Source of the DNA: Ahrensia sp.
GTDB lineage: Bacteria > Pseudomonadota > Alphaproteobacteria > Rhizobiales > Rhizobiaceae
Length of the DNA: 64,000 bases
Reading direction: 5' to 3'
Assembly: GCA_028817895.1 (NCBI GenBank)
Contig: JAPPOQ010000023.1
Location: 62,001-126,000 of the forward strand
The notes beneath the pieces were generated by a model. It worked only from the letters and a program-made list of their open reading frames with translations. It did not search any database and had not been told where the DNA came from. This document shows positions 1 to 10,293 of the stretch, in pieces; the first letter of the stretch is position 1; every line of letters starts with the position of its first letter. The position numbers were made by a program, and so were the translations under genes.

Positions 1-3000
1 CGTCTGACAGGTTTCCATAGGTGCCGGAAAGCTGCTCAACGAGTCCGCCGGTAAAAGATTCCAGCGATGTATGGCGCGCGGCCAGATCTTCAGCCGCTAT
101 CTGAGCGGAGCGCTCCATCCGTTCGTTGGAGGCGAGCAGCGCTTCTTCCATCTTGCGTGCCGCATTGTCGGCGGATGTGCGCAACGCGTCGCTTGTTTCG
201 CCCAGTTTCTGGTTCAGATCAGTCGCGATATCCTGCGTCGAGCGGGCAAGCTTGTCGGCCACGGCCTGACCTTCCTGCTCAAAGTTGCGCAGCAATGGCA
301 GTGTGTCGCGTGTCAGCAACTGGCTCAGTTCTCGCGACCGTGCAGCCAGCGTGGTGTTGAGTTCGCGGGTACGCTCTGCAAGCGTCGTTGTCACTTGCTC
401 TGCGCGCGCATTGACAGCGCTGTCCACGGCAGCAAGGCGCGCATCGACGCGGCTTTCCAGTTCGAGCATGGAGCCTTCAACCGCCTCACGTGCCCGATTC
501 GCTTCGTTCTGCATGGCCGAAGAAATGCCGCCGAGATTGCTTTCCATCGTCGATGAGATCTCATTGGCACGTTCAGAAAGCGATTCATTGATCGCTTCCA
601 TTCGGGTGCCCAGAGTAAGGTCGACGATGTTGGCCTGTTCGGCGAAGGCCCCACGAAGGGCGTCGGCACGGTCCGCCAGCTTGCGGTCCGCGGCGTCGGC
701 ACCATCAATGATGCGCGCTTCAATCGAGTCGACCCGCGACCCAATGCGCTGATCGAGTTCGGCCGTGCTCGTCTCAAACGCTTCCTGCAGCGCCGCGGCA
801 CGCGACATGACCTTCTCGTCAATCGCGCCAACACGACTTTCGATCGTGCCGTCAATTTCAACCATGCGGTTGGCAAGAGCCTGATCAAGCTTGGCCGCCT
901 GCGCATCAATGTTCTGCTCGATGCTTCCAATGCCGGTGGTCAGGCTGCCATCAATATCGGCCAGTTTCTGTGTCAGCGAGGAATCCAGGCTCTGCGCATG
1001 ACGGGTGATCGTTTCTTCAATCGCGTTGGCACGTTCACCTAAGGTGGTGTCCATCACGGATACGTGGTTGGCGACCACGGTATCCAGAGCCTGCGACCGT
1101 GTGGCGAGACTGTCTTCAATATCGGTAGCACGGGACGCCAGTTTTTCGTCCATCTGGGTGACGTGATTGGCCAGAACCGAGTCGAGCGCCTCAGTTTTGG
1201 TCGCAAGATTTCCGTCGATGTCCGAGGCATGCTTGGCCAGCGATGCTTCGACCTCACGCGAGCGTTCGGCGATCTTGGTGTCGGCGCTGTCAATCTGTTG
1301 CGTCAAAGCGGTCGTGACCTCATCGACGCTGGTCGTCAGAGACAGGCCAAGCTCCATGGCCTTTTCGTCAATCACCTTGCGCGTTTCGTCCAGTTGCAGG
1401 CCGAGTTCAGAACGCATGGCGTCTTGGCCCGAACTATAGGCGGTCGCGATGTCACGCGTGCGCTCAAGCAACGCCTGCTGGAATTCACGTGTACGTCCTT
1501 CCAACGCGCTGTCGATCTTTGCAACGCTCACGGTGATCGATGCCGCGCGATCCTCAAGAACATCGGTCACGCGCGTAACTTGCTCATCAATCGAGCGGCC
1601 AAACCCTTCAAAGCGCTCGTCCAGCTTTGCGCCGCGCTCTTCAAATCGTGACAGAAGGTTGTCGAAGCGACCGGTGAGCGTCTGGCCAAAGCTCGACAGC
1701 TGTTCGGTCAGCGCCGAATCGCGATGATCGAAGCTTTCCTGCATGATATCGACATGACGCTGCATCGTGTCTTTGATCTCGCCGACCTGATTGCCGAAGG
1801 CGGTCTCAAAGCGGTCGCCAGCGTCGGCCAGCGTGTCATTCAACTCGCTTGCCCGTTTGGAGAGCATGTCTGCCAGTTGCTTGGCGCGATCATCCAGACT
1901 CCCGTCGATCTGGGAGAATTGGGACCCAACTTCATCGCGAATATTGCCGACAAGCAATGTGAATCTGTCGTTCAGCTCGTTGGCTTTGATTTCCAGATCG
2001 CTGGCTGTTGCGGTCCCCGTTGCTGAAATATTCTCGAGCAGCGACTGTCCGGCAGCCTCAACCTGACGGGCAATATCTTCCGACCGCGCCCGCAGGGTTT
2101 CGTTAAGATTTTCGGACACAAAGCCGAATGTCGCCGTGATATCGTCAACCGAAGTGGTTGCGTTTTCGGTCACGCGGGTGAGGTTGTCTGCAATCTTCGA
2201 GCCGGCACGCTCCAGACGCTCCGCAATGGTCTGGCTCTGAGTTGTGAGTGTTTCTGCCAGATTTTGCCCGCCAAACGAGATCATCGCTGCGGCCTCGTCC
2301 ATCGCATTGGACGCGTTCTGTGTGGACTGATCCAAACGTTTGACGATGCTGCCACCCGCAGTCTCGATACGATTGCCGATCTCATCGCCTTTGGAGGAAA
2401 GCTGTTCGAGCAGGGCCACGCCGGATTTCGCCAGCGAGTCCTTCATCGAGTCGTTCGTGTCGCCGAGGGCCTTGCTGAAGCGCTGCTGAGCGGCGGCGAC
2501 ATTGTCGCTGATCTGCTCGGCCGTCAGCGAAAGATCATCGCGCAAGGTCTCGCTCGCCCCAGCAATGGAAGAGCGCACCCGCTCACTGTGGGCGACGATC
2601 GCTTCACGTTCATTGGCCAGTTCCTCAACTAGCCCGCGCATGCGCAGCTCGTTGGCCGAATGCGCAGCATCAAGCGAAGAAAGCTCGGTGTTGACGAGCG
2701 TTTCCAGCTCTGTGGCCCTATTGACGGCTTGTTGCAGCCCGTCGGTGAGTTGGTCGATTTCACGGCGCACGGCCTTGCCGACCGATTTGACGGATGCAGT
2801 TGCCTCCGTTTCGGGATCAATCAGCCGATAGGCGACCTCGGCCATGGTGCTCGCCACCATGCGCATTTCTTGCGAACGCCGTACGAGAACCGCGTAACCC
2901 CAGACGAGTAGGATCGGCAAAATGAGACCGGCGGCAAAGTAGAGAAGGTCAGGCCGACCGCCAACATTGGCCCAAGCATCGGCAGAGATGATGTCAGCGC

Positions 3001-3418
3001 CGATGGTCTGGAATCCCGCCCAGACCGCAAATGCAGCCCAAGCGAGCGACATAAGGAAAGCGAAGTACAAAACGCCGGAGGACGGCTTTTTGGAAAGCCG
3101 GTTGGACAGCAAGGTTGCTCCGGCGCGACGATCGTCATTGGCGATTGGTTTGGCGGGGGTCAGTGGCGGGCGGTTGTCGCCTTCAACCCTGCGACTGGGA
3201 CGGTCTTTCTTGCCGATTGTTGAGTCTGGCTTATCATTGGCGGCAACGGTCGCCGTATCGTCGGACTTGTCCTTTGACGTCTTGGACTTCTTGTCTTCAG
3301 CCTCACGGTCTGCTGCATCCGCGTTGGCTTCCTCGTCGAAGTCAATCTTCAACGCTTCTTCTACCGCCGAGAGTGCTTCTTCCTCGTCGCCCTTGGTTTT
3401 GAGAGGTCGCGTCGCCAT
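1..3418 (-). CDS. Growth pole ring (GPR/RgsE)-like giant coiled-coil membrane protein, C-terminus outside window
   Basis: An uninterrupted minus-strand frame runs from the ATG at 3418 to the left edge without a stop, giving about 1,139 residues of a longer protein. Residues 1-110 are acidic and lysine-rich, with a likely cytoplasmic location. Two hydrophobic segments follow at about residues 114-139 and 156-179, the second ending in VRRS. Everything after that is charged, alanine-rich helix with apolipoprotein-like repeats; two successive units share the pattern ALD-(S/T)-V-(L/V)-ANHV-x2-MD at about 1,200 and 1,080. This architecture fits the GPR protein of Agrobacterium and RgsE of Sinorhizobium, which form a ring at the growing pole and are needed for polar growth; such proteins are often annotated as kinesin-like or apolipoprotein A1/A4/E. 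The family assignment is from architecture, not alignment. It is divergent from the Hpt gene at 3834. Confidence 0.75.
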   Translation of the reverse strand, partial: MATRPLKTKGDEEEALSAVEEALKIDFDEEANADAADREAEDKKSKTSKDKSDDTATVAANDKPDSTIGKKDRPSRRVEGDNRPPLTPAKPIANDDRRAGATLLSNRLSKKPSSGVLYFAFLMSLAWAAFAVWAGFQTIGADIISADAWANVGGRPDLLYFAAGLILPILLVWGYAVLVRRSQEMRMVASTMAEVAYRLIDPETEATASVKSVGKAVRREIDQLTDGLQQAVNRATELETLVNTELSSLDAAHSANELRMRGLVEELANEREAIVAHSERVRSSIAGASETLRDDLSLTAEQISDNVAAAQQRFSKALGDTNDSMKDSLAKSGVALLEQLSSKGDEIGNRIETAGGSIVKRLDQSTQNASNAMDEAAAMISFGGQNLAETLTTQSQTIAERLERAGSKIADNLTRVTENATTSVDDITATFGFVSENLNETLRARSEDIARQVEAAGQSLLENISATGTATASDLEIKANELNDRFTLLVGNIRDEVGSQFSQIDGSLDDRAKQLADMLSKRASELNDTLADAGDRFETAFGNQVGEIKDTMQRHVDIMQESFDHRDSALTEQLSSFGQTLTGRFDNLLSRFEERGAKLDERFEGFGRSIDEQVTRVTDVLEDRAASITVSVAKIDSALEGRTREFQQALLERTRDIATAYSSGQDAMRSELGLQLDETRKVIDEKAMELGLSLTTSVDEVTTALTQQIDSADTKIAERSREVEASLAKHASDIDGNLATKTEALDSVLANHVTQMDEKLASRATDIEDSLATRSQALDTVVANHVSVMDTTLGERANAIEETITRHAQSLDSSLTQKLADIDGSLTTGIGSIEQNIDAQAAKLDQALANRMVEIDGTIESRVGAIDEKVMSRAAALQEAFETSTAELDQRIGSRVDSIEARIIDGADAADRKLADRADALRGAFAEQANIVDLTLGTRMEAINESLSERANEISSTMESNLGGISSAMQNEANRAREAVEGSMLELESRVDARLAAVDSAVNARAEQVTTTLAERTRELNTTLAARSRELSQLLTRDTLPLLRNFEQEGQAVADKLARSTQDIATDLNQKLGETSDALRTSADNAARKMEEALLASNERMERSAQIAAEDLAARHTSLESFTGGLVEQLSGTYGNLSD

Positions 3419-3833
3419 GACTATTTGCCTTCCCTGGGTTCGGGCGGATGGTCCGCCGAACCAAACTCGTTACTACCGGCTTGTTGCCGATCTGCCGCCA
3501 CGACCGCAAATATGCGCTCCGCCCTGCGAAATCCGAATTCGTGCCGGACCCTGCAAGTTGGAGAGCGTGGCGCCTGCAATCTCTTTTTGCAGAACGCGTA
3601 ACCCTGCCGCAACGGGCATCTTAGGTAAGGATTAACCTTTTTCCTACCGCGTCATGCGCAAATATACGCAATTCTGAAAAAACGGTTAACGCGTCCACCG
3701 ATTACTGCGCAATGGCGAAGGAACGCGCTTGATGCCGAATGGCACGAGGGTTGCCGCTGGTTAAACAACGGTCAAGCATTTGAGCGCACACTTTTAGCGT
3801 TGCTTTAGCATCCAGCACCAAAGGACAAGTCCC
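3419..3833. other. Divergent intergenic region between the GPR-like gene and the Hpt gene
   Basis: This 415-base stretch separates two divergent genes. I see no convincing gene in it; a 63-codon minus frame at 3421-3612 has no recognisable features. It is A+T-richer in the part 3610-3800 and should hold both promoters. TTGAGC (3780-3785) and CTTTAG (3803-3808), 17 bases apart, are a weak promoter candidate for the Hpt gene. A CtrA-like box is listed separately. Confidence 0.5.
3621..3635. promoter_or_regulatory. Candidate CtrA box (TTAG-N7-TTAA)
   Basis: The sequence TTAG, seven bases, then TTAA matches the CtrA consensus TTAA-N7-TTAA at seven of eight defined bases. It lies about 200 bases upstream of the GPR-like start codon and 200 bases upstream of the Hpt gene. 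Cell-cycle control of a polar growth gene by CtrA would make sense, but a single degenerate site of this kind occurs often by chance. Confidence 0.3.
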
Positions 3834-4229
3834 ATGCCTCCCGCCGCCGCCTTTGCATCTGCCCACAGTTCAGTTGGTGTCCGGCATTGCAGTCGAAAAC
3901 CGGAAGAACGGCGGTGTGCCCATCCCGTCGATCTGGTGCATCTTTCGAAGCAATCACTGGGAGATCGAGCACTCGAAACGGAAATTCTTCGCCTGTTTCT
4001 GAGCCAGTCGATGCTTTATCTTGACCGATTAGAAAGAAGTGGTTCCGTTTCTGAACGCAAATTGGCCGCCCACACCATTGTCGGTTCAGCGCGCGGCATC
4101 GGCGCATGGCATGTTGCGGATTGCGCCGCGAAGCATTCCGATGGAAAAGACCCGCAAGCCGATCTTTCGGAACTGAAAGAAGCGATTGCACAGTCCAACA
4201 GCTACATTGAGCGCCTGCTGGCTGAGTAA
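3834..4229 (+). CDS. Hpt domain phosphotransfer protein
   Basis: A 131-residue protein whose residues 32-130 form a histidine phosphotransfer domain. The phospho-acceptor is His80 in the segment AAHTIVGSARGIGA, which matches the Hpt motif H-x-L-K-G-x-[SA] apart from Val in place of Leu-Lys. Hpt proteins relay phosphate between a hybrid kinase receiver and another response regulator in the cytoplasm. The first 30 residues are low-information and lack predicted structure, but an AAGGAC ribosome site seven bases upstream supports this ATG. No kinase or regulator gene is adjacent, so the partner is unknown. It sits divergent to the GPR-like polar growth gene and upstream of a ferredoxin. Confidence 0.8.
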   Translation: MPPAAAFASAHSSVGVRHCSRKPEERRCAHPVDLVHLSKQSLGDRALETEILRLFLSQSMLYLDRLERSGSVSERKLAAHTIVGSARGIGAWHVADCAAKHSDGKDPQADLSELKEAIAQSNSYIERLLAE

Positions 4230-4320
4230 GCGGATTGCCCGCACCCATAGCAGGCTCCTTTGGTTGAGCGCCGTCTCAATCCGACTTCAGGCTGAATGCG
4301 TCGCCTCTTTGTCGCAACTG

Positions 4321-4348
4321 CTTGACTCATCGCACCGGCGCGCTACAT
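4321..4348 (+). promoter_or_regulatory. Candidate sigma-70-type promoter for the ferredoxin gene
   Basis: CTTGAC at 4321-4326 and CTACAT at 4343-4348 are separated by 16 bases, close to the rhizobial consensus CTTGAC-N17-CTATAT. The ferredoxin start codon is 63 bases downstream. The ferredoxin thus probably has its own promoter rather than depending on the Hpt gene 180 bases upstream. Confidence 0.5.
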
Positions 4349-4390
4349 GCGCCCCCATTGCAGAGCTCCCAATTCAGGGCGTGGCTCTGA

Positions 4391-5796
<1,406 letters not shown>

Positions 5797-5816
5797 CACG
5801 CGCTGCCAGAGGGTCG

Positions 5817-6422
5817 TCAGCTGCTGGTGTAGATTCGTTCCACGCGTCGATAGGTTCTGGAGTCGCGTGCGTCGAAACGGTCGTTTCGAGCGCTATCGGC
5901 ATCTCCAAGTTTCTTCACAATTGCCGCAGCGCGCCGGTCCAATTCTCGGCAGGAGCGGGCCGGGCGCATTCGGCGCAACTGGCGTTCAACCTTTTTTGCG
6001 AATTCGCGATAGAAACGACCATGAACTTTCTCATGGCCGTCCAGCAGCCGATACAGCTGACGCCATTTTGTGCGGTGACGCTTACTCAACCTGTTCAGCG
6101 ACGAAGGGCGTGGCATTTGATAGGTGATCGTCATGCGAACCTTGACGCCACGCACTTTGCAGCCGCTTGAGCCGCGCGTGCTGGAAAGCAAATAGGTCAT
6201 GTCGCGGCTGGCGGTTGCCCAGGCGCGTCGACGGTGCTGGCGAGAGTACGGCCCTCTTTTGCTCATTGATGCAGCAAGTTGGCCAACCGTGCTGCCCGTG
6301 ATGCGATAGTGCTTCGTGACTTCTCGGATCTTCAAATCGGCCAGTGCCGCAGTGGCGCCCAGACCAGCGGTCATCAGGGTGCAAAGCGCTGCCACGGCGA
6401 AAACTCTGATAACACCCCTCAT
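5817..6422 (-). CDS. DUF922 family secreted protein, predicted zinc protease
   Basis: About 201 residues from the ATG at 6422 (an in-frame GTG at 6431 is the alternative). Residues 1-28 are a signal peptide ending in an Ala-rich site. The mature part belongs to DUF922, predicted secreted zinc-dependent proteases, and shows the HExxH-type motif HEKVH at 130-134 in the context LLDGHEKVHGRFYREFA. A pair of cysteines (Cys88 and one near 158) could form a disulfide. Substrate is unknown. The upstream neighbour at 6495 is a second DUF922 protein with a lipoprotein signal, so this is a paralogous pair in one direction. Confidence 0.75.
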   Translation of the reverse strand: MRGVIRVFAVAALCTLMTAGLGATAALADLKIREVTKHYRITGSTVGQLAASMSKRGPYSRQHRRRAWATASRDMTYLLSSTRGSSGCKVRGVKVRMTITYQMPRPSSLNRLSKRHRTKWRQLYRLLDGHEKVHGRFYREFAKKVERQLRRMRPARSCRELDRRAAAIVKKLGDADSARNDRFDARDSRTYRRVERIYTSS

Positions 6423-6494
6423 TGCGCTCACCGCATTTCGTCACAGCCGAGTCACGACCATAAGTGCTGCACACCCGGCTGGAAAGTCACAAAA

Positions 6495-7100
6495 TCAACC
6501 TCCTGAGGATGAAGCGGCGTCTGTTTTGCTGGAGCGCGCGAAGGCGAGCAGTTTGCGCTGTTCGTCCTCGTCAAACTGTCGTTGCGTTTCATCATGTTCG
6601 CGCAGATAGCGCGCAACGATGCGTTCGGCCTTGCGGTTCAACGCCTGGCAATTCTGGGTGCTGCGCAGAGTGGACAATTCGTCTTCCATGCGCTTGGCGA
6701 AGCGGAAGGCAATTGCAACATGCACGGCCTCATGCATGCGCGTGTAACGATCGATGTTGTCCCAGGCCTCGCCAAGCTCCTTGCTGGCGTTCTCCCGGCC
6801 CGTCCAGCGCGGCAGTGTCACGCGGGCATCGACGTTCACTTTGGCATGGGAAACTCGGCATCCATCACCCGTGGGGCGATATTTGATGTTTGGGATAATG
6901 CGGATGCGCGCAACGGCAACGGCATGGCGGCCACCGCTGATGCGCGGACCCTTTTTGCGGATTTGCTGGTCTAGCACCTGGGTGGAATTGCCGGAAATGG
7001 CGTAATAGTCGACAGCAACACGACTTGCATTGAGCTGTTGACAGGCGGCAAGGAAAACTGGAAAACATAAGAAAAGCAACGCTTTCGTCAGTTTTTCCAT
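6495..7100 (-). CDS. DUF922 family lipoprotein, predicted zinc protease
   Basis: A 201-residue protein with a lipoprotein signal peptide: charged MEKLTK, a hydrophobic core, and the lipobox FLAAC with Cys20 as the lipidated residue. The HEAVH zinc-binding motif at 123-127 sits in YTRMHEAVHVAIAFRF, matching DUF922. The last 25 residues are low-complexity (Ser/Gly-rich). Compared with the DUF922 gene downstream (5817-6422) it shares motif order but little sequence, so any duplication is old. Envelope attachment of one copy and secretion of the other suggests different sites of action; no substrate is known. Confidence 0.75.
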   Translation of the reverse strand: MEKLTKALLFLCFPVFLAACQQLNASRVAVDYYAISGNSTQVLDQQIRKKGPRISGGRHAVAVARIRIIPNIKYRPTGDGCRVSHAKVNVDARVTLPRWTGRENASKELGEAWDNIDRYTRMHEAVHVAIAFRFAKRMEDELSTLRSTQNCQALNRKAERIVARYLREHDETQRQFDEDEQRKLLAFARSSKTDAASSSGG

Positions 7101-7193
7101 CGGCTGCTTGCCTTTTTCAAATCACCCTGGACAACCAAGCTACGCGCCAAAAGTTGCAAAAGCTACCCAAACACCGTCGCACTTTCGATTTTG

Positions 7194-8450
7194 TCATGCG
7201 GCATTTCGTGTCTTGCCTTCCAGCCAGATGAACTCGCGATCCCTGTCTGGCTGGCGCGGAACGATCAGCGCCAGGCCGAGCGAGGCGATGGCCACGGCCG
7301 CGCCGGACAGAAACACGGCGGCGGGGCTGATCAGCCACAACAGACCGAATGCGACAGGTATGAACACCGCCGCAATATGGTTGATCGTGAAGGCAACACC
7401 TGTGCTGCCCGCTATGTCAGCCGGGTCAGCGATCTTCTGAAAATAGGTTTTCTTGGCGATCGCCATGGCAAACAGCGCATGGTCGATGATGTAAAGCGCG
7501 ATGGCCAAAATCGGATTGGTCACGAAAGCGTAGATCGTGAACACAACCGCCAGCCCTGCATACTCAAAAACCAGCGCCTTGCGGTCTCCCAGCTTCTCGA
7601 CAAGCTTTCCGATAAATGGCGCGGTGACCATCATGATCGCTGCGTTGACGAAGAACAGCGCCGCAATGTCCTTGAAGGCGTAGCCGAAGCGTTCGACCAT
7701 CATCCATGACGCGAAAACGAGAAAGACCTGCCGTCTCGCCCCGGCAACGAAAGTGAGCGCGTAGTAGAGCCAGTATCGCTTCCGGATGATCAGCGATTTG
7801 GTTTGCGGTGTGCCTTCAGGGAAGACCGGAAAAACGCTGACCATAAAGGCGACAAACAGCAAGGTTGAGCCACCCGCGATCAAAAACATCGTCTTGAATG
7901 TCAGCTCAAAAAAACTGCCGACAAGGAAGATCAAGGCATAGGCGGCGAGTTGCGCGACACTGCCCACGGCCAGAATTTTGCCCATTGTGGCCGCCGCGGT
8001 GTTCTTTGGCAGCCACTGCAACGTCAACGATTGGTGCATCGTTTCATAATAGTGGAAACCGACGGAACCGACGAATGTGGTGATGTAGAAGCCAAGATGG
8101 GTCGGAAAATAACCTGTCATCGCGGTGCCCAGACCCAGCAGAACCAGCGAGATCATGGCGAAGGTCTGTTCGCGCATCGCAAATAGGAAAAAGACAGCGG
8201 CAAAGGACAGGAAGCCAGGAATCTCGCGAATGGATTGCTGAATGCCGATTTCCCGGCCGGTAAAGTTCAAAATCTCATACGCAAAATTGTACTGAAGGGC
8301 CGACCAGCCGGCGAAGGCAAGTTGCATCGCGCCCGCCATCAGCATCAACAACAGGGCGGGAGAACGCCAACCCACAGCCGTTGGAATAACCTGCTCGGCG
8401 ACGAGCATCGGAGGCTCAACTTGCGGCAGGGAGGGCGGCTCGGGCTTCAT
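7194..8450 (-). CDS. MFS transporter
   Basis: A 418-residue polytopic protein with about twelve hydrophobic segments after a proline-rich 28-residue N-terminal tail. The arrangement is that of a major facilitator: a signature-like LGLGTAMTGYFPT region after TM3 and a long central loop near RKRYWLYYALTF separating two halves. The substrate cannot be inferred. It ends with a basic tail. A 15-base palindrome (8454-8468) overlaps the ribosome site. The sequence is not close to the Bcr/CflA transporter at 52 kb or the MFS protein at 20.6 kb. Confidence 0.8.
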   Translation of the reverse strand: MKPEPPSLPQVEPPMLVAEQVIPTAVGWRSPALLLMLMAGAMQLAFAGWSALQYNFAYEILNFTGREIGIQQSIREIPGFLSFAAVFFLFAMREQTFAMISLVLLGLGTAMTGYFPTHLGFYITTFVGSVGFHYYETMHQSLTLQWLPKNTAAATMGKILAVGSVAQLAAYALIFLVGSFFELTFKTMFLIAGGSTLLFVAFMVSVFPVFPEGTPQTKSLIIRKRYWLYYALTFVAGARRQVFLVFASWMMVERFGYAFKDIAALFFVNAAIMMVTAPFIGKLVEKLGDRKALVFEYAGLAVVFTIYAFVTNPILAIALYIIDHALFAMAIAKKTYFQKIADPADIAGSTGVAFTINHIAAVFIPVAFGLLWLISPAAVFLSGAAVAIASLGLALIVPRQPDRDREFIWLEGKTRNAA

Positions 8451-8453
8451 GTC

Positions 8454-8468
8454 TCCGCTTTAAGCGGA
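8454..8468. repeat. Short palindrome over the MFS ribosome site
   Basis: TCCGCTT-T-AAGCGGA is a perfect seven-base palindrome around one central base. It ends four bases before the ATG at 8450 on the minus strand, so one arm contains the GCGGAG that would act as Shine-Dalgarno. It could be a repressor site or a small RNA hairpin hiding the ribosome site; chance is also possible. Confidence 0.3.
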
Positions 8469-8551
8469 ATGTTGGGAGGTGGCAAATGAGGTTGGATAAG
8501 TTCGTTCATGAGCACCGTTGCCGGGTTTCCTAGATCCTTGAACGGTAGGCT

Positions 8552-9442
8552 TCAGTCGGTTGCGTTTATGCGTTGTGTGATTTCGGAAAGTCGGGACCAT
8601 CCTTGCAGCGTTGCCGGAAGCACAATCGCTGCTTCAACGAATTCCCATGAGTAGCTGACAATCGAAAACACTTGCCCGGCTGTGGGTTCAATTTCTCCTG
8701 TCACAAACCAAAGATTGAAAACGATGAAGCTGACAAGAACGGCGAACATTGCGCCATAGGTAAAGGCTTCGGTGTCCGAGATTCTCACCTCGGCCTTTCG
8801 CAGCCTGGTCAAGTGAACAAAGACCCGTTTGGGCTGGTTGCTCGACAGAACACCGACTTGCCGCTCCATGTGAAAGTTCAGGTCACCGTTGAGATTGAAG
8901 AATCGGCGATGAACGAGCGCATAGATCAACAACACCAGAAAACCTGCACTCAGTGCCGAGGCCAACAAAACCGGGTGAAACGACCCCAATACAAGGAGAG
9001 CAACACCCAAATGGACAATTGAGCTCAGCAGATGAGGCACGTCTTCTTCAAGGAAATCTGCAAGTTCCCGCCCCATTCCAAGCCGGGCGTTTGTTATTGA
9101 GACTGATTTGCGTTTTGAACCTGCGGCGACCGCGCGGCACAGTTCCAATCGTATGGTTCCATAAGCGCGTGTATCGTAGATCCGCCGCGCAACGCCTATC
9201 ACGACGAGTGTGCCCAGCAGCATCGACAAATTGAGAAGATCCGCGCTTTCTTGAGCCAGCAGGCCGTCAATTGCGTAGCCGATGTATAGCGGGGCAAAGG
9301 CAATCAAAGCAGTCTCGAACAGTACGAGCAGCCAAGTGATGCCAATTGAGAGCGGGAACCTCTTGAATAGTGTTCCTAGAGACAGTCGCGCACCCAAAAG
9401 GGCGGGATCGCTTCCGCCAGTGATTTGGTGTTCGTCGATCAT
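8552..9442 (-). CDS. Six-transmembrane ABC transporter domain protein without ATPase domain
   Basis: A 296-residue membrane protein resembling the six-TM domain of ABC exporters (ABC_membrane_3-like). Hydrophobic segments include ITWLLVLFETALIAFAPLYIGYAI near residue 34, LSMLLGTLVVIGVA near 73, and two pairs further on. No Walker A, LSGGQ or Walker B motif is present, and no ATPase gene is adjacent. It starts five bases after the stop of the sterol desaturase-like gene and is probably the last gene of the TetR operon. Its role is unknown; with a lipid-modifying neighbour, a membrane lipid function is a guess. Confidence 0.75.
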   Translation of the reverse strand: MIDEHQITGGSDPALLGARLSLGTLFKRFPLSIGITWLLVLFETALIAFAPLYIGYAIDGLLAQESADLLNLSMLLGTLVVIGVARRIYDTRAYGTIRLELCRAVAAGSKRKSVSITNARLGMGRELADFLEEDVPHLLSSIVHLGVALLVLGSFHPVLLASALSAGFLVLLIYALVHRRFFNLNGDLNFHMERQVGVLSSNQPKRVFVHLTRLRKAEVRISDTEAFTYGAMFAVLVSFIVFNLWFVTGEIEPTAGQVFSIVSYSWEFVEAAIVLPATLQGWSRLSEITQRINATD

Positions 9443-9447
9443 TTCGG

Positions 9448-10293
9448 CTATTTTGGTTCCCAGCCAGGTCTGGCGAACAAGCGCATAAACACTTCACGCA
9501 TGCTCTTTGCTGACTTCAGGTCGCGCCAGAGTTGGGGAAGTTCTGAGAACCATACTTGAATCGGGTTCTGGCTGTCGAAGTCTCGCTTCAAGCCGTAGCG
9601 CGGTGTTTCTTCTTCCACCTGGAACGTCCCGAACATGCGGTCCCAGATGATGAGGATACCGGCATAGTTTTTATCCAGATATTTGTCGTCTGCGCCATGA
9701 TGGACCCGGTGATGAGATGGGGTGTTGAGGACTTTCTCGACCGGCCCAAGCTTGCCGATTGTCTCAGTATGCAGCCAGGTTTGATACGCCAGCACTGCGA
9801 TCTGTCCAAAGAACACCATCTCGGGAGAAAAGCCCATCAGGATCATTGGTATGTGGATGATCAGCGCCCAAACACCTTCGAATGGTCCGAAACGGATGGC
9901 GGTGATAATGTTGTAGTCACGAGACGAATGATGAACGGCATGCTGGGTCCAAAGCAAACGGACCTCATGGGCGATTCGGTGTTCCCAATAATAGAGAAAG
10001 TCTGCGACGAGCAGACCAAGTGCGATGCTCCACCATGCAATTGGTATGGTCCATGTCACGAAACTTTCGGCGATGATGTAGTAGACGGCGTAAGCGCCGG
10101 TCATGATGAGGGTTTCAAACGCGATGCTAGGAATCTGGGTTGAGGCGCTCGCGACCATCTCCATGATCTTCTTGCCTTTGAGGGATCCTTTGAACCAGGC
10201 CTCGGCTAGCTCAATGAGGAGAATGGCGCCGGCGATCAAAAAGAACACCGTTTCAACACGCTCGATCAGGCTGTCAAAAATGCCCACGGTCAT
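9448..10293 (-). CDS. Sterol desaturase / fatty acid hydroxylase family protein
   Basis: A 281-residue membrane di-iron enzyme. The histidine clusters of the superfamily are present in order: HRIAH at 105-109, HAVHH at 118-122, and HHRVHH at 194-199, with a further His at 175. Four or more hydrophobic segments surround them. Family members hydroxylate or desaturate lipids; the substrate here is unknown. The ATG at 10293 overlaps the TetR stop codon (ATGA), and the GGGAG ribosome site lies inside the TetR gene, so the two are translationally coupled. Extension to a start at 10416 would run through the TetR gene and is not supported. Confidence 0.88.
   Translation of the reverse strand: MTVGIFDSLIERVETVFFLIAGAILLIELAEAWFKGSLKGKKIMEMVASASTQIPSIAFETLIMTGAYAVYYIIAESFVTWTIPIAWWSIALGLLVADFLYYWEHRIAHEVRLLWTQHAVHHSSRDYNIITAIRFGPFEGVWALIIHIPMILMGFSPEMVFFGQIAVLAYQTWLHTETIGKLGPVEKVLNTPSHHRVHHGADDKYLDKNYAGILIIWDRMFGTFQVEEETPRYGLKRDFDSQNPIQVWFSELPQLWRDLKSAKSMREVFMRLFARPGWEPK

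Noticed and set aside
3421-3612. 63-codon minus-strand frame in the GPR-Hpt intergenic region
   Set aside because: No recognisable domain, composition of non-coding DNA, and no ribosome site; more likely promoter sequence.
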